A stretch of 64,000 nt of DNA, from the NCBI RefSeq assembly GCF_022808615.1, contig NZ_JAKZKS010000015.1, forward strand, positions 17,319 through 81,318, read 5' to 3'. The DNA is from Bacillus sp. FJAT-47783. GTDB lineage: Bacteria > Bacillota > Bacilli > Bacillales > Aeribacillaceae. Under the pieces are notes generated by a model, which was not told the DNA's origin, ran no database searches, and worked only from the letters and a program-made list of their open reading frames with translations. The translations under genes were made by a program, and so were the position numbers. How positions within the stretch are numbered: position 1 is the stretch's first letter; each line of letters begins with the position of its first letter. Of the stretch, positions 17,511-27,399 are shown piece by piece.

Positions 17511-17823
17511 ATTATTGATACGCTATGTACTAAGAATGACTAAAAGTTCTTATTTTAATTTTGGAAGCGATTTCTTATTGAGTTTGTGAATCTGAATGTT
17601 GCTCCAAAGTTTTCCTTCTTAATATTAGCGAAACATTTTTCTAAATCCTACTAAAGAAAAAAAGAACCTCACTAATTACTTCCCAGATAAACAGAGTATT
17701 AATTTCTGAATATAACGACTTTTAGACAGCAAAATGAACTACTTATTGAAAAAGCTTGATGGAAATTTAGAATGAAGCTCTAAAGAAGTTACTGGGTTTA
17801 AAGGAAAACCCTCACTAACTGAT

Positions 17824-17836
17824 ATATCAGATATTA
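17824..17836. promoter_or_regulatory. Candidate GntR operator 2
   Basis: A second ATATCAGATATTA, here inside AACTGATATATCAG..TTAGTT, which has a TGATATATCA palindrome. It lies about 50 bases upstream of the lutA remnant start and would control whatever this promoter now reads into. Confidence 0.6.
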
Positions 17837-17884
17837 GTTAAACGTTTTAAGTTTCATATTACATAATAGAAATGGGGGAGAACG

Positions 17885-18330
17885 GTGAAAGTATCACTAT
17901 TTGTCACTTGTCTTTCTGATTTACTTTTTCCAAAGGTAGGGAAAAGTGTAGTGGAAGTACTCGAGAAGTTAGGGTGTGAAGTGTCATTTTTACCCGATCA
18001 AACATGCTGTGGTCAAGTATCGTTTAATAGTGGATATTGGAATGATGCGAAAAAAGCAGCTAAGCATTTTATAGAAGTTTTTGAAAAAGAGGAATCAGTT
18101 TACTTCCGAACATGCATCTTGTGATCATTTCGAAAAAGAAAATAAAGGGACGATTTTCGGATGCGGTGAAGCAGATGAAACAACTGAAGGAGGTGGGGAA
18201 AATTCCGGCTTGTACCAACTTTATATCAGGTCCTAGTTTTAGTGCAGATATTGCTGCTACGTTTGTACAGGGTGTGCACGGGCCAAAAGAGTTACATGTG
18301 TACATTATTGATTTTGAAATCGAAAACTAA
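17885..18330 (+). pseudogene. Scar of lactate-utilisation operon: lutA 5' end joined to lutC 3' end
   Basis: The first 73 or so codons read as the start of LutA, an iron-sulfur subunit of L-lactate oxidation: MKVSLFVTCLSDL, the QTCCGQ cysteine pair and FNSGYW are present. After about 18105 the LutA reading is lost. From about 18147 another frame reads as the end of LutC (IPACTNFISGPSFSADI, VHGP), stopping at 18330. The rest of lutA, all of lutB and most of lutC are missing, consistent with one internal deletion. The ribosome site (GGGGGAGAACG) and candidate operator upstream remain. Neither fragment can be functional. Confidence 0.85.
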
Positions 18331-18387
18331 AGGAGTAGGAGATGTTGTCGACTTTAATGATCTGTATTTTTACAAGGAGGAATGTGT

Positions 18388-19719
18388 GTGGAAAACACGG
18401 AATTGTCTTTAAGTCAAAAATCATCTCTGAAGACAGAATCACAGCAAAAGATGGGGCTAATTGGTGCGATCGCCACAATGGTTGGAGCTATGGTCGGTTC
18501 TTCCATCTTTGTCATGCTAGGCCCAATTGCTCAAACAACTGGTCCTTCTCTATATCTTGCCTTTTTGATTGGATCTCTCCCCGCCATATTTGGAAGCGCT
18601 TACTATGTGCAACTAGGCTGCATGTTTCCAAAGAGTGGAGGAACGTATTACTATAATAAACGATTAAATTCACCATTCATGGGCTTTCTAGCTGGGGTAA
18701 CCATTCTATTTGCTTGTATAGGGGCAATTGGGATGCTCGCTTTAGGATTAGAACAGTATATGCTCTATTATTTCCCGAATATCCCTCAACTCTCAGTTGC
18801 AATGGGTACTGTTATTCTTTTCGGGTTGATTAATTACTTTGGGATTAAAACGGCAAACTTAATTCAAATTGGGATGGTTGTATGGATGCTCGTTGCCTTG
18901 TTATGTTTTGCGGTTCCTGGTTTTTTTGTGGAAAAATCCGTTTCAGAAAGCGCTCCATTTCTAACAAACGGTATGAGCGGCCTTTTATTAGCATCTGCCC
19001 TCGCGTTTTATTCATATGCTGGTTACAACATTGTAGCTGAATTAGGAGGAAACATTCGAGAACCTAAGAAAAATATGCCACGAGCTATTTTGTTAAGTTT
19101 AGTCATCGTAACAATAATTTATGTGGCTGTTACTTATGTCGTTTCATCCACTAGTTCAGCTAATGAATGGACTGATAGCAATTTTTCCATTCCATTAATG
19201 GCAAGTAAATTTCTTCCATCATGGATCGTGATGTTTATCGGCTTAGGTGGAATCATGGCGATTGCAACGACATTAAATGCTGCAATGATGGTGTTTCCTC
19301 AAGAATTACTTGCAATAGCGAAAGATCAACTCGTTTCAGAAAAATTTCTTACAGAACATAAGAAGTACGGAACACCTACATTAGGCCTTTTTACAGGAGC
19401 TATCATTTCTATCATTTTGTTAGTTATGAAGGTTGATATAACGACATTTGCAACAATGGTCGTCATTGGTTTTTTACTTGCTTCTGTGTTTACTGGCTTT
19501 GGCGCAAGGCGAGCTCCAAAGCGTTATCCTGATCTTTATAATTCGTCTATTATTTTAATTTCTCCCAAATGGCTAACGTTTTTCTGTTGGTCAGGGATCA
19601 TCACGAGCCTTTTCTTTTCTATTTTAGCTGCAATGGATGCCCCTTTAGTAGGAGGAATCTATCTTTTATTAGTTATGTTGAGTGCATTGTATTATCGATG
19701 GAAAAAAAGTAAGAAATAA
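18388..19719 (+). CDS. APC-superfamily amino acid permease
   Basis: A 443-residue permease with 12 hydrophobic segments, first gene of an amino acid breakdown operon. The APC signature appears in helix 1 (MVGAMVGSSIFVMLGPI) with its unwound Gly-rich substrate loop, and in helix 6 (ALAFYSYAGYNIVAELGGNIREPKKNMPRA is split by the conserved Glu). GTG at 18388 is used because AAGGAGG sits seven bases before it; ATG at 18382 is too close. It starts 57 bases after the lutC scar, so it may use the former lut promoter. The substrate is probably the amino acid deaminated by the next gene product; identity unknown. Confidence 0.85.
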   Translation: MENTELSLSQKSSLKTESQQKMGLIGAIATMVGAMVGSSIFVMLGPIAQTTGPSLYLAFLIGSLPAIFGSAYYVQLGCMFPKSGGTYYYNKRLNSPFMGFLAGVTILFACIGAIGMLALGLEQYMLYYFPNIPQLSVAMGTVILFGLINYFGIKTANLIQIGMVVWMLVALLCFAVPGFFVEKSVSESAPFLTNGMSGLLLASALAFYSYAGYNIVAELGGNIREPKKNMPRAILLSLVIVTIIYVAVTYVVSSTSSANEWTDSNFSIPLMASKFLPSWIVMFIGLGGIMAIATTLNAAMMVFPQELLAIAKDQLVSEKFLTEHKKYGTPTLGLFTGAIISIILLVMKVDITTFATMVVIGFLLASVFTGFGARRAPKRYPDLYNSSIILISPKWLTFFCWSGIITSLFFSILAAMDAPLVGGIYLLLVMLSALYYRWKKSKK

Positions 19720-19751
19720 ACATTCATTATTTATACGAGGAGGAATTAAAA

Positions 19752-20900
19752 GTGAAATCTTATTTAGTAACAGATTGGACTGATCCTGCAACAGGTGCAA
19801 AAGGGTATTTAGCTATTGATAAGCTTATCAATGGAGTTTCGGGTGGAGGCATCCGTATGAGAGAAGGTGTAACAAAAGAAGAGGTTCAGAGACTAGCTCA
19901 TACGATGACATTAAAAATGATTGGACTAGATATGCCAATAGGTGGAGCAAAAGCAGGAATTGATTACCCTTCATCTGCACCGGACAGTAAGGAGGTCCTT
20001 CACAGATTTTTAGAAGCTCATCAACCATATCTTCTTCATATGTGGGCAACAAGTGAAGACATGGGAACGACAAAAGAGTCGATTGTTAAAATAGTCAAAG
20101 ATTTAGGACTTCATTCGCCAGTTGATGCTTTATTTAACACCCTCGAAAATAAGGAAGAACTTATAACAAACTTAGTTTCAGCACTTAGCTTAAAAGTAGA
20201 TGGAGCTCCGATTACAGATGTTGTGACTGGTTATGGTGTAGCGATTGCCGCGCTCGAAGCACTAAAATCGATCAACATAGAAACAAAAACGGCTAAAATC
20301 TCTATTCAAGGTTTTGGAAGTGTCGGAGCAAGTACAGCTAAATACCTTTATGAAGCGGGTGCGAAGGTTGTGGCCGTATCAGATGTTAACGGGACAATAT
20401 ACGCAGAAAACGGGCTAGATATACGATGCTTATTAAAAGCAAAGGATGAAAAAGGAACAATTGATCGAACAAAACTACCGTCTGACTATCAATTAGAAGA
20501 CGGCTCTTATTGGCTCGTTCCAGAGGTTGATGTTCTTATTCCTGCCGCTATTGCAGATGCCATTCAAACTGGAAATGTGTCACAAGTCAAAGCAAAAATA
20601 ATCGTAGAGGGTGCGAATATTCCAGTGACAAAAGAGGCGGAGGAAGTCTTAACAGAAAAGGGTGTCTATATTATTCCTGACTTTATTGCCAATAGTACGG
20701 GGGCAGGGTTTTTAGGGATTATCGTATATAAAAATGTCTCACCAGATTTAAACAGTATCTTTGCCTTTTTAAAGGAGCATCTATCAAACACTTTATCTTG
20801 GATATTGGAAAAAGCAAAGGAAGAAAAACTTTCACCTCGTCAAGCAGCTCTTTTACTTGTAAAAGAAAGAGAATTTATGAAGGAAGGAGTTATAAAATGA
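19752..20900 (+). CDS. Glu/Leu/Phe/Val-family amino acid dehydrogenase
   Basis: A 382-residue NAD(P)-dependent oxidative deaminase that would convert an L-amino acid to its 2-oxoacid. The catalytic region has Lys55 and Lys67 ([16 protein letters not shown]); the dinucleotide fold has IQGFGSVG. It is shorter than hexameric glutamate dehydrogenase but its active-site loop looks more GDH-like than LeuDH-like, so substrate specificity is open. GTG at 19752 follows AGGAGGAATTAAAA. It overlaps the E2 gene by ATGA. Being followed by an alpha2beta2-type 2-oxoacid dehydrogenase, its product is more likely a branched-chain, aromatic or similar 2-oxoacid than 2-oxoglutarate. Confidence 0.85.
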   Translation: MKSYLVTDWTDPATGAKGYLAIDKLINGVSGGGIRMREGVTKEEVQRLAHTMTLKMIGLDMPIGGAKAGIDYPSSAPDSKEVLHRFLEAHQPYLLHMWATSEDMGTTKESIVKIVKDLGLHSPVDALFNTLENKEELITNLVSALSLKVDGAPITDVVTGYGVAIAALEALKSINIETKTAKISIQGFGSVGASTAKYLYEAGAKVVAVSDVNGTIYAENGLDIRCLLKAKDEKGTIDRTKLPSDYQLEDGSYWLVPEVDVLIPAAIADAIQTGNVSQVKAKIIVEGANIPVTKEAEEVLTEKGVYIIPDFIANSTGAGFLGIIVYKNVSPDLNSIFAFLKEHLSNTLSWILEKAKEEKLSPRQAALLLVKEREFMKEGVIK

Positions 20901-22180
20901 ATTATGAATTTACATTGACAGATTTAGGTGAAGGTTTGCACGAAGCAGAGATTGTTCGTTGGTTCGTTAAAGAAGGAGATATGATCGATAAAGATCAACC
21001 AGTTGCTGAAGTGCAAACAGATAAAGCTGTTGTTGAAATTCCCTCACCCGTTAGTGGCAAAGTCATTTCTCTAGCAGGTCCTATTGGAACAGTTATTCAT
21101 GTTGGGAATGTTTTGGTGACAATCGAACAATACGAATCAACTAATCAAGTAACAAATGACTCAAAGATTCTTCAAGATTTGCCTCAACGAACAACTTCAG
21201 AGAATAAATCAGCCATTTTTAGTCAACCAAACTCACAACCTAGTTCGAACAGAAGTAAAACGAAATGTCGTGTTTTTGCTGCTCCGACCGTTCGAAAGCT
21301 GGCAAGAGAGCTTGGTATAGATATCGAAACGATTGCCGGAACAGGTCCAAATGGTAGAGTAACAGAAGAAGATGTCCGGTCGGCGATAAATGAAGTTGCC
21401 GCTACTTCTAATACAGTTGCCATTCCTACATTACAAAGTATGTCTGAATCCCATGCTGATAAAAAGGAACCATCTTCATTCGTTGAGGAAGTACCGTTTA
21501 ACGGACTTCGGAAAAAAATAAGCGAAAAAATGGTCGAATCAATGTACACGATTCCGCATGCAACAGGTATGGAAGAAGTAGATATGACCGAATTAACGGA
21601 AATTCGCAAATCTTTACTTCCATATGTTGAAGTGCATGGGGCCAAGTTAACCTATCTTCCATTTATTATTAAAGCGGTCACGAAAGGATTGAAGGAAAAT
21701 CCATATTTAAATTCTTCTTTAGATCAAGAAAGAGGAAAAATCCTATTAAAGAAATATTACAATATCGGGATTGCAACAGCGACTTCCGACGGGTTAGTTG
21801 TTCCGGTCATTAAAGATGTTGATCAAAAAACGATTTTAGAAATTGCCATTGAACTCCATCAATTAATTGAAAAAGTTCGTCAACGTAAAGTAAGTAGGGA
21901 CGATTTAACAGGTGGAACCTTTACGATTAGTAGTACAGGTAAAAAAGGTGGCTGGTTCGCTACGCCCGTCATTAATTATCCAGAAGCAGCTATTTTAGGG
22001 GTTCATTCGATAAAAGAGAAGCCAGTAGTTAAAGATGGTCAAATTGTCATTCGTCATATGATGGGAATGTCACTATCCTTTGATCACAGACTCATTGACG
22101 GTCATCCTGCGGGGATGTTTATGAAATCTGTTATAAATACGTTAGAAAATCCAAACACACTCCTTATGGAGGTGAGATAA
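20897..22180 (+). CDS. 2-oxoacid dehydrogenase E2 (dihydrolipoyl acyltransferase)
   Basis: A 427-residue acyltransferase core subunit. One lipoyl domain (lipoyl Lys43 in QTDKAVVE), a flexible linker, a peripheral subunit-binding domain (about residues 128-165, [19 protein letters not shown]) and the catalytic domain with the DHRLIDG active-site motif near the C-terminus. It transfers the acyl group made by E1 to CoA. The ATGA overlap with the dehydrogenase gene implies coupled translation. Domain number matches E2 of Gram-positive Pdh or Bkd complexes; acyl specificity cannot be judged. Confidence 0.92.
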   Translation: MNYEFTLTDLGEGLHEAEIVRWFVKEGDMIDKDQPVAEVQTDKAVVEIPSPVSGKVISLAGPIGTVIHVGNVLVTIEQYESTNQVTNDSKILQDLPQRTTSENKSAIFSQPNSQPSSNRSKTKCRVFAAPTVRKLARELGIDIETIAGTGPNGRVTEEDVRSAINEVAATSNTVAIPTLQSMSESHADKKEPSSFVEEVPFNGLRKKISEKMVESMYTIPHATGMEEVDMTELTEIRKSLLPYVEVHGAKLTYLPFIIKAVTKGLKENPYLNSSLDQERGKILLKKYYNIGIATATSDGLVVPVIKDVDQKTILEIAIELHQLIEKVRQRKVSRDDLTGGTFTISSTGKKGGWFATPVINYPEAAILGVHSIKEKPVVKDGQIVIRHMMGMSLSFDHRLIDGHPAGMFMKSVINTLENPNTLLMEVR

Positions 22181-23593
22181 ATGGTCGTTGGGAGCTTTTC
22201 AGTTCATACGGAAGTACTTGTCATCGGAGGAGGACCAGGTGGCTATTCGGCGGCAATTCGCGCTGCCCAATTAGGGAAAGAAGTGACGTTAGTGGAGAAA
22301 AGCACGCTAGGGGGAGTTTGTCTGAATGAGGGATGTATCCCATCAAAAGCCCTAATAGCCGCTGCAGAAGATTTTTATAATTTACAAGATTATCGTGAAC
22401 GTGGAATAGAGGTTGAACAACCATCCATAAATTTTCAAAAATTTCAAGAATGGAAAGATAAACAGGTTATTTCAAAACTTTCACAAGGTGTGTCGGCTTT
22501 ATGTAAAAACAACCATGTCACTATTGTGGAAGGAGAAGCGACCTTTACAGGAAATCATGAGGTTCGGATTGTATCTGAATACTCGACACAGACGATCCAT
22601 TTCGAGCAGTGTATTTTGGCAACGGGTTCTCGTCCAATTGAATTTCCAGCTCTCCCATTTGGCGGGAGAATATTATCTTCGACAGAGGCATTATCGTTAA
22701 AGGAAGTGCCAAAATCGATGATTGTCGTTGGCGGAGGATATATTGGGATTGAGCTTGGGACAGCCTATGCCAAATTAGGTACAAGCGTAACAATACTTGA
22801 AGCAGCACCAACCATCTTAGCCCAGTATGAAAAATCGATTGTTTCAATTGTGAAGAAAAAGCTGAAAAAGCTACACGTAGATGTACAAACAGGCGCATAT
22901 GTCACTTCTAGTGAAGTAAGCGAGAATGATGTGAAAGTAAAGATAGAAATGAAAGGAGAAGAAAAGCAATTACATGCAGACTACTGCCTCGTTACAACAG
23001 GACGCAGGCCAAACACTGATGGATTAGGGTTAGAGACAATTGGCCTGCAAACACTTGAGAACGGTTTCATTGCTGTCGATCATCAATGCAGGACCGATAT
23101 CAACCACATTTTTGCCATTGGGGATATCGTACCAGGACCTGCTCTTGCCCATAAAGCGTCATATGAAGGGAAAATAGCAGCTGAAGCGATTGCACGTATG
23201 GATAGTATTGTAGATTATCAGGCTATTCCGGCCGTTGTCTTCTCAGATCCAGAGATTGCCGTAGTGGGATTAAGTGAAGAAGAGGCAAAAGAACAAGGAA
23301 ATCATGTAAAAGTTGGAAAATTTCCATTTATCGCAAATGGACGTGCATTGAGTACGAACGAATCAGAAGGCTTTGTTAAAGTAATCGCGGATGAAAATGA
23401 TTATGTACTTGGGGTTCAAATTATTGGTTCTCATGCATCCGATTTAATCGGAGAAGCAGCATTAGCAATCGAAATGGGAGCAAAAGTGGACGATATTTGT
23501 TTAACGATCCATCCTCATCCTACTTTAACTGAAGGCCTTTTAGAAGCTTCTGAAGTATTGCTGAAAAAAGCGATACATATCGTGAATTCTTAA
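22181..23593 (+). CDS. Dihydrolipoyl dehydrogenase (E3)
   Basis: A 470-residue FAD flavoprotein that reoxidises the lipoyl groups of E2 with NAD+. It has the FAD-binding GGGPGG, redox-active cysteines Cys47 and Cys52 in GGVCLNEGCIPSKA, an NAD-binding GGGYIGIE, the FAD site AIGDIVPGPALAHKA and the catalytic His-Glu in HPHPTLTE. ATG at 22181 directly follows the E2 stop with GGAGGTGAG upstream. An operon-dedicated E3, rather than sharing the housekeeping one, suggests a self-contained catabolic complex. Confidence 0.93.
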   Translation: MVVGSFSVHTEVLVIGGGPGGYSAAIRAAQLGKEVTLVEKSTLGGVCLNEGCIPSKALIAAAEDFYNLQDYRERGIEVEQPSINFQKFQEWKDKQVISKLSQGVSALCKNNHVTIVEGEATFTGNHEVRIVSEYSTQTIHFEQCILATGSRPIEFPALPFGGRILSSTEALSLKEVPKSMIVVGGGYIGIELGTAYAKLGTSVTILEAAPTILAQYEKSIVSIVKKKLKKLHVDVQTGAYVTSSEVSENDVKVKIEMKGEEKQLHADYCLVTTGRRPNTDGLGLETIGLQTLENGFIAVDHQCRTDINHIFAIGDIVPGPALAHKASYEGKIAAEAIARMDSIVDYQAIPAVVFSDPEIAVVGLSEEEAKEQGNHVKVGKFPFIANGRALSTNESEGFVKVIADENDYVLGVQIIGSHASDLIGEAALAIEMGAKVDDICLTIHPHPTLTEGLLEASEVLLKKAIHIVNS

Positions 23594-23614
23594 ATAGAAA
23601 GGAGAAAGAAGCAA

Positions 23615-24703
23615 ATGGAGAAACTAAAAACAGAGGTAGACATGTATCAAATCATTGATGAAAACGGGGACGGAAACGAGGAATTCCTTTCAAAACTGAA
23701 CGTAGAAGAAGACAAAATGTTGATGCTATATGAATGGATGTTAAAAGCAAGAATGTTAGATCAAAAATTGTTGAAAATGCAACGTCAAGGCCGAATTGGA
23801 ACGTATGGTCCACTTGCTGGCCAAGAGGCAGCTCAAGTAGGAAGCGCATTTGCCTTGAAAAAGGAAGACTGGGTGTTTCCGAGCTATCGTGAAATGGCCG
23901 CCATGCTTGTACATGGAATACCGATCCAACACTTTTTAAAATATATTCAAGGTCATATTGAAGGAAGTCAAATTCCTGAAGATGTCAATGTTTTTCCAAT
24001 TCAAATCATTATTGCGGGTCAAGTTCCGCAGGCTGCTGGATGTGCATGGGCATCAAAGCTCCGCGGGGAAAAAACGGTTACAGCCTGTTACTTTGGCGAT
24101 GGCGCGACGTCAGAAGGCGATTTTCACGAAGGGTTAAACTTTGCTTCTGTCTACAAAGTTCCAGCTGTTTTCTTCTGTCAAAATAATCAATGGGCAATTA
24201 GTGTTCCATTTGAAAAGCAAACGGCAACGAAAACGATATCGGAAAAAGCCTCTGCGTACGGCATGAAAGGAATGAGAGTGGATGGTAATGATGTACTTGC
24301 TGTCTATCAAGTCATGAAAGAAGCTGTTGACAATGCCCGAAACGGTGAAGGTCCAACATTAATTGAGGCTGTAACGTATAGACAAGGACCTCATACAACG
24401 GCTGATGATCCGACGAAGTATCGTCAAAAAGGTGATGCCGATATTTGGATTCACCAAAAAGATCCGATGAAACGGTATGAGTCATTTCTACTGAAACGAG
24501 GAGTATTGACAGAAGAAATAAAAGTTTCTCTTACTTCCGTCATCAGCAATGAGATTGAATCAGAAATTTCAAAAATTGAAGGGATGACACCAAGTCCAGT
24601 TTATGAAGCATTCGATTATGTATATGATGAGGCTCATCCGCAATTACAAAAGCAAAAAGAAGAATTAATCGATCGTCTACATGGTAAAGGAGGCAGCTAT
24701 TAA
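23615..24703 (+). CDS. 2-oxoacid dehydrogenase E1 alpha subunit
   Basis: The 362-residue alpha chain of a thiamine-diphosphate-dependent decarboxylase. The ThDP motif runs from GDGATSEGDFHEG to CQNNQWAIS; the phosphorylation-loop-like region YRQGPHTTADDPTKYR is present. It resembles PdhA/BkdAA-type chains of bacilli. AAAGGAGAAAGAAGC precedes ATG at 23615; the stop overlaps the E1 beta start by one base (TAATG). It acts with the beta subunit as a heterotetramer on the periphery of the E2 core. Confidence 0.92.
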   Translation: MEKLKTEVDMYQIIDENGDGNEEFLSKLNVEEDKMLMLYEWMLKARMLDQKLLKMQRQGRIGTYGPLAGQEAAQVGSAFALKKEDWVFPSYREMAAMLVHGIPIQHFLKYIQGHIEGSQIPEDVNVFPIQIIIAGQVPQAAGCAWASKLRGEKTVTACYFGDGATSEGDFHEGLNFASVYKVPAVFFCQNNQWAISVPFEKQTATKTISEKASAYGMKGMRVDGNDVLAVYQVMKEAVDNARNGEGPTLIEAVTYRQGPHTTADDPTKYRQKGDADIWIHQKDPMKRYESFLLKRGVLTEEIKVSLTSVISNEIESEISKIEGMTPSPVYEAFDYVYDEAHPQLQKQKEELIDRLHGKGGSY

Positions 24704-25680
24704 TGGCTCGATTATCAATGGTTGAAGCAATCCGAGATGCATTAGCTCAAGAAATGGAACGAGATGACCGAGTTCTCGTATTAGGTGAAGATGTCGGTGT
24801 AAATGGTGGCGTATTCCGAGCTACGGATGGTTTATATGAAAAATTTGGTGAAAATCGTGTGTTTGATACACCGTTAGCAGAATCTGGAATTATTGGTACT
24901 TCTGTTGGCTTAGCCGTGAATGGAATGAGACCCGTAGCAGAAATTCAATTTCTAGGCTTTATTTATGAAACGATGGATCAAATTTGTTCACAAGCTGCTA
25001 GAGTGAGGTTCCGTTCTGCTGGAAGATTTACAGCACCAATGGTCATTCGGAGTCCATTTGGCGGCGGAGTCCGAACACCGGAACTTCATTCAGACAGTCT
25101 TGAAGCGTTATTTACGCATACACCCGGATTAAAAGTGGTCATCCCTTCCACTCCCTATGATGCGAAAGGACTTCTAATTTCAGCTATTCGTGATGAAAAT
25201 CCGGTTTTATTTTTAGAGCCGATGAATTTATATCGTGCTTTGCGAAGCGAAGTACCCGATGAACCTTATACAATTCCACTCGGAAAAGCAAATGTTGTCA
25301 AAGAGGGAGAAGACGTCACGATCGTAACGTATGGAAAACCTGTTCATATCGTTAGTCAAATTGCTGAAGAATATGAAAAGAATGGTGTCAGTCTTGAAGT
25401 CATCGATTTACGAACGGTTAGCCCGATTGACATTGATACGATTATCGAGTCAGTTGAAAAAACAAGTAGATTGATCATTGTTCATGAAGCGGTCAAAACA
25501 GGTGGAGTTGGAGGGGAAATTGCGGCTTTAATTAGCGAACAGGCTTTGTTCTCTTTATCAGCACCTATCATGAGGATTACTGGATACGATACACCTTATC
25601 CAGTGCCATCCATTGAAGATGATTGGCTCCCGAATGAGATTCGTGTGAAAGAGGGAGTGGAGAAGATTTTACAATATTAA
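24703..25680 (+). CDS. 2-oxoacid dehydrogenase E1 beta subunit
   Basis: The 325-residue beta chain, contributing half of the ThDP site. Recognisable stretches are VLGEDVGVNGGVFRAT, DTPLAESGIIGTSVG, the His-containing RTPELHSDSLE loop (active-site His) and the C-terminal transketolase domain with VHEAVKTGGVGGE. Last gene of the operon, followed by a strong terminator. The gene order E2-E3-E1alpha-E1beta differs from the usual E1alpha-E1beta-E2-E3 of pdh operons and from bkd operons that start with ptb/buk, which are absent here. Confidence 0.92.
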   Translation: MARLSMVEAIRDALAQEMERDDRVLVLGEDVGVNGGVFRATDGLYEKFGENRVFDTPLAESGIIGTSVGLAVNGMRPVAEIQFLGFIYETMDQICSQAARVRFRSAGRFTAPMVIRSPFGGGVRTPELHSDSLEALFTHTPGLKVVIPSTPYDAKGLLISAIRDENPVLFLEPMNLYRALRSEVPDEPYTIPLGKANVVKEGEDVTIVTYGKPVHIVSQIAEEYEKNGVSLEVIDLRTVSPIDIDTIIESVEKTSRLIIVHEAVKTGGVGGEIAALISEQALFSLSAPIMRITGYDTPYPVPSIEDDWLPNEIRVKEGVEKILQY

Positions 25681-25732
25681 AGGTTAGAAGAATTTCAGTT
25701 AGTTCATACGATTCCCTATGTAAAAGTACATG

Positions 25733-25779
25733 AAATAGCCTGGGCCCAAAACAATTTCGGGACTCAGGCTATTTTTTTA
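25733..25779 (+). terminator. Terminator of the amino acid catabolic operon
   Basis: AAATAGCCTG pairs with CAGGCTATTT; a partly paired inner segment and a T run follow. Strong. Confidence 0.85.
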
Positions 25780-25808
25780 GAAAAAGCAAGCCGGTTTCGT
25801 ATCATACT

Positions 25809-25912
25809 AGTTGCGTTGTTTTTTCAAGAACTTGAGGATTTTTTTACAAAACTTGCGGATTTCTTTCATAGCTTGCGCAAATATACACCTAACTTGCGGT
25901 TACACTATTTTC
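25809..25912. repeat. Tandem ACTTGCGG-type repeat, about 21-bp period
   Basis: Five degenerate units begin at about 25809, 25830, 25851, 25871 and 25892 with cores AGTTGCG, ACTTGAGGAT, ACTTGCGGAT, GCTTGCGCAA and ACTTGCGGTT. The spacing is 20-21 bases. The same core recurs at 38571 and 38592. It lies between the operon terminator and a pseudogene, so it is not coding. Confidence 0.65.
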
Positions 25913-25934
25913 TCCATATAACGATAATCCTATT

Positions 25935-26534
25935 TTAAGTTGCCTTATTTACACTTTCAATATTTGATTGATCCAACTCTTGACGAAAAGCATTCTTTTT
26001 CAAAATGAACAAAGGGATGAGGCTAAGGAGGAAAACTGTACTAAATAGTAAAAGTCCTTGACTCTGGCTTAAATAACCTAACAATACAGGGCCAAAGAAT
26101 CCTCCTAATCCTCCAATGGAGTTGACTAATGCAATGGCGACTGCTGCGGAAGATTCGGTAAAGAACATCGAAAGCAATGCCCAAAATGGACCTAAAAAGC
26201 TAAATGTCCCTAGAAACGAAATAGATATCATGGTGATAGCTAGAAATGTGTTTGGAGCAAAGAAACTTCCAATAAGACCGACTGCAGCAACAGTTAAAGA
26301 ACAGGCTGCATGTACCCATCTCTCTCCTGTTTGATCTGAATGGCGGGCCCACCAAATCAGCCCAATTAAGCCAACAATTTCCGGTATCATGGCAATTAAC
26401 CCAACCTGTGTATTACTAAATAACGTCGAAAGGGATTTAATAATGGTCGGTAGCAAAAAGTTCAAGCCATACGATGCAAGTAAGAATAAAAAGTAGATAG
26501 AAGAAAAAAGCCAGCAAATGGTGAAATCATTCAT
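25935..26534 (-). pseudogene. C-terminal half of an MFS transporter (ACS type)
   Basis: The readable 199 residues hold about six hydrophobic segments, the second half of a 12-helix major facilitator of the anion:cation symporter type (IPEIVGLIGLIWWARHSDQ is the start of the second half-repeat; FGPVLLGYLSQ near the end). The first half is absent: at 26534-26537 the sequence switches directly to a glcD-like gene on the other strand. No ribosome site supports the apparent start. The gene is dead or, less likely, makes a half-transporter. Confidence 0.82.
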
Positions 26535-26536
26535 TC

Positions 26537-27378
26537 GGGGAGCTTATCTCCAAAATCATCCTCTGGCTATCATTTAAATGGATTAATGGTAGGATCTGAA
26601 GGTACTCTCGGTGTAATAACGGAATTAACCTTAAAGGTGTATGGAATACCAGAAATGATATCAGCGGCACGTGTATCATTTTCTACCATTCAGGAGGCTG
26701 TTGATGCTGTAGTGACCATAATGTCAGCAGGCATTCAAATGGCAAGAATCGAGCTTGTCGATGCCCGGTCCATTGAGCAGATGAATTCCTTCATGGATGC
26801 GTCATTTGATGTGGCTCCGACTTTATTTTTAGAGTTTCATGGAAACAAAGATGGAGTCGAGCAGGATGTTACATTTGCTCAAGAAATTTTAAGCGATATG
26901 AATTGCCTAGACTTCGCCTTTGAGAACGATTCGAAAAAACGTCACCAGCTATGGGAATTAAGGCACAACCTAGCTTATGCATTTATTCATGGGAACCCGG
27001 GGAAAAAGATGATGGTAACAGATGTGTGTGCAGATTCAATCTTTACCTGATGCAATTGAAAATACTCGTCAAAAGATTGAGGAAATGGGAATGGATTCAT
27101 CGATTATGGGGCACGTAGGAGATGGAAATTATCACGTTGGGATTATGATCGACTTAGCGAATCAAAAAGAAATCGATCAAGCGAAAACCTTAAATGAGCA
27201 TATTGTCCATTATGCCTTATCCAAAAAGGGAACATGTACTGGCGAACATGGGGTTGGAATGGGAAAGGTAAAATATCAACGAATGGAGCACGGGTATGCA
27301 TATGATGTGATGAAAAACATAAAGAAGAGCTTAGATCCGAATAATATAATGAATCCTGGGAAGATTTTTGTTGATTAA
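26537..27378 (+). pseudogene. 3' part of a GlcD-like FAD-linked oxidase, frameshifted
   Basis: The fragment reads as the C-terminal part of glycolate/D-lactate oxidase GlcD: GLMVGSEGTLGVITELTLK, ARIELVD, and the C-terminal GHVGDGNYH, GEHGVGMGK and DPNNIMNPGKI motifs. Two lesions exist. The N-terminal FAD-binding domain is missing (the recognisable reading begins at about 26550), and near 27022-27040, after VTDVC, a frameshift in a GT-rich stretch moves the reading to another frame. It is therefore non-functional. It shares its truncated 5' end with the MFS fragment. Confidence 0.85.
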
Positions 27379-27399
27379 AAACATAAAAGTCCATTTTGT

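Larger units (their letters stand above)
17392..17884. other. Intergenic region with two related operators
   Basis: About 490 AT-rich bases with no recognisable gene. Two copies of ATATCAGATATTA lie at 17498-17510 and 17824-17836; the second is just upstream of the lut remnant, in promoter position. Confidence 0.5.

Noticed and set aside
18342..18656. 104-codon frame overlapping the permease start
   Set aside because: Out of frame with the clear APC permease; no protein-like features.
25935..26534. Functional half-size transporter
   Set aside because: The sequence starts abruptly at a deletion junction without ribosome site or first six helices; pseudogene is simpler.
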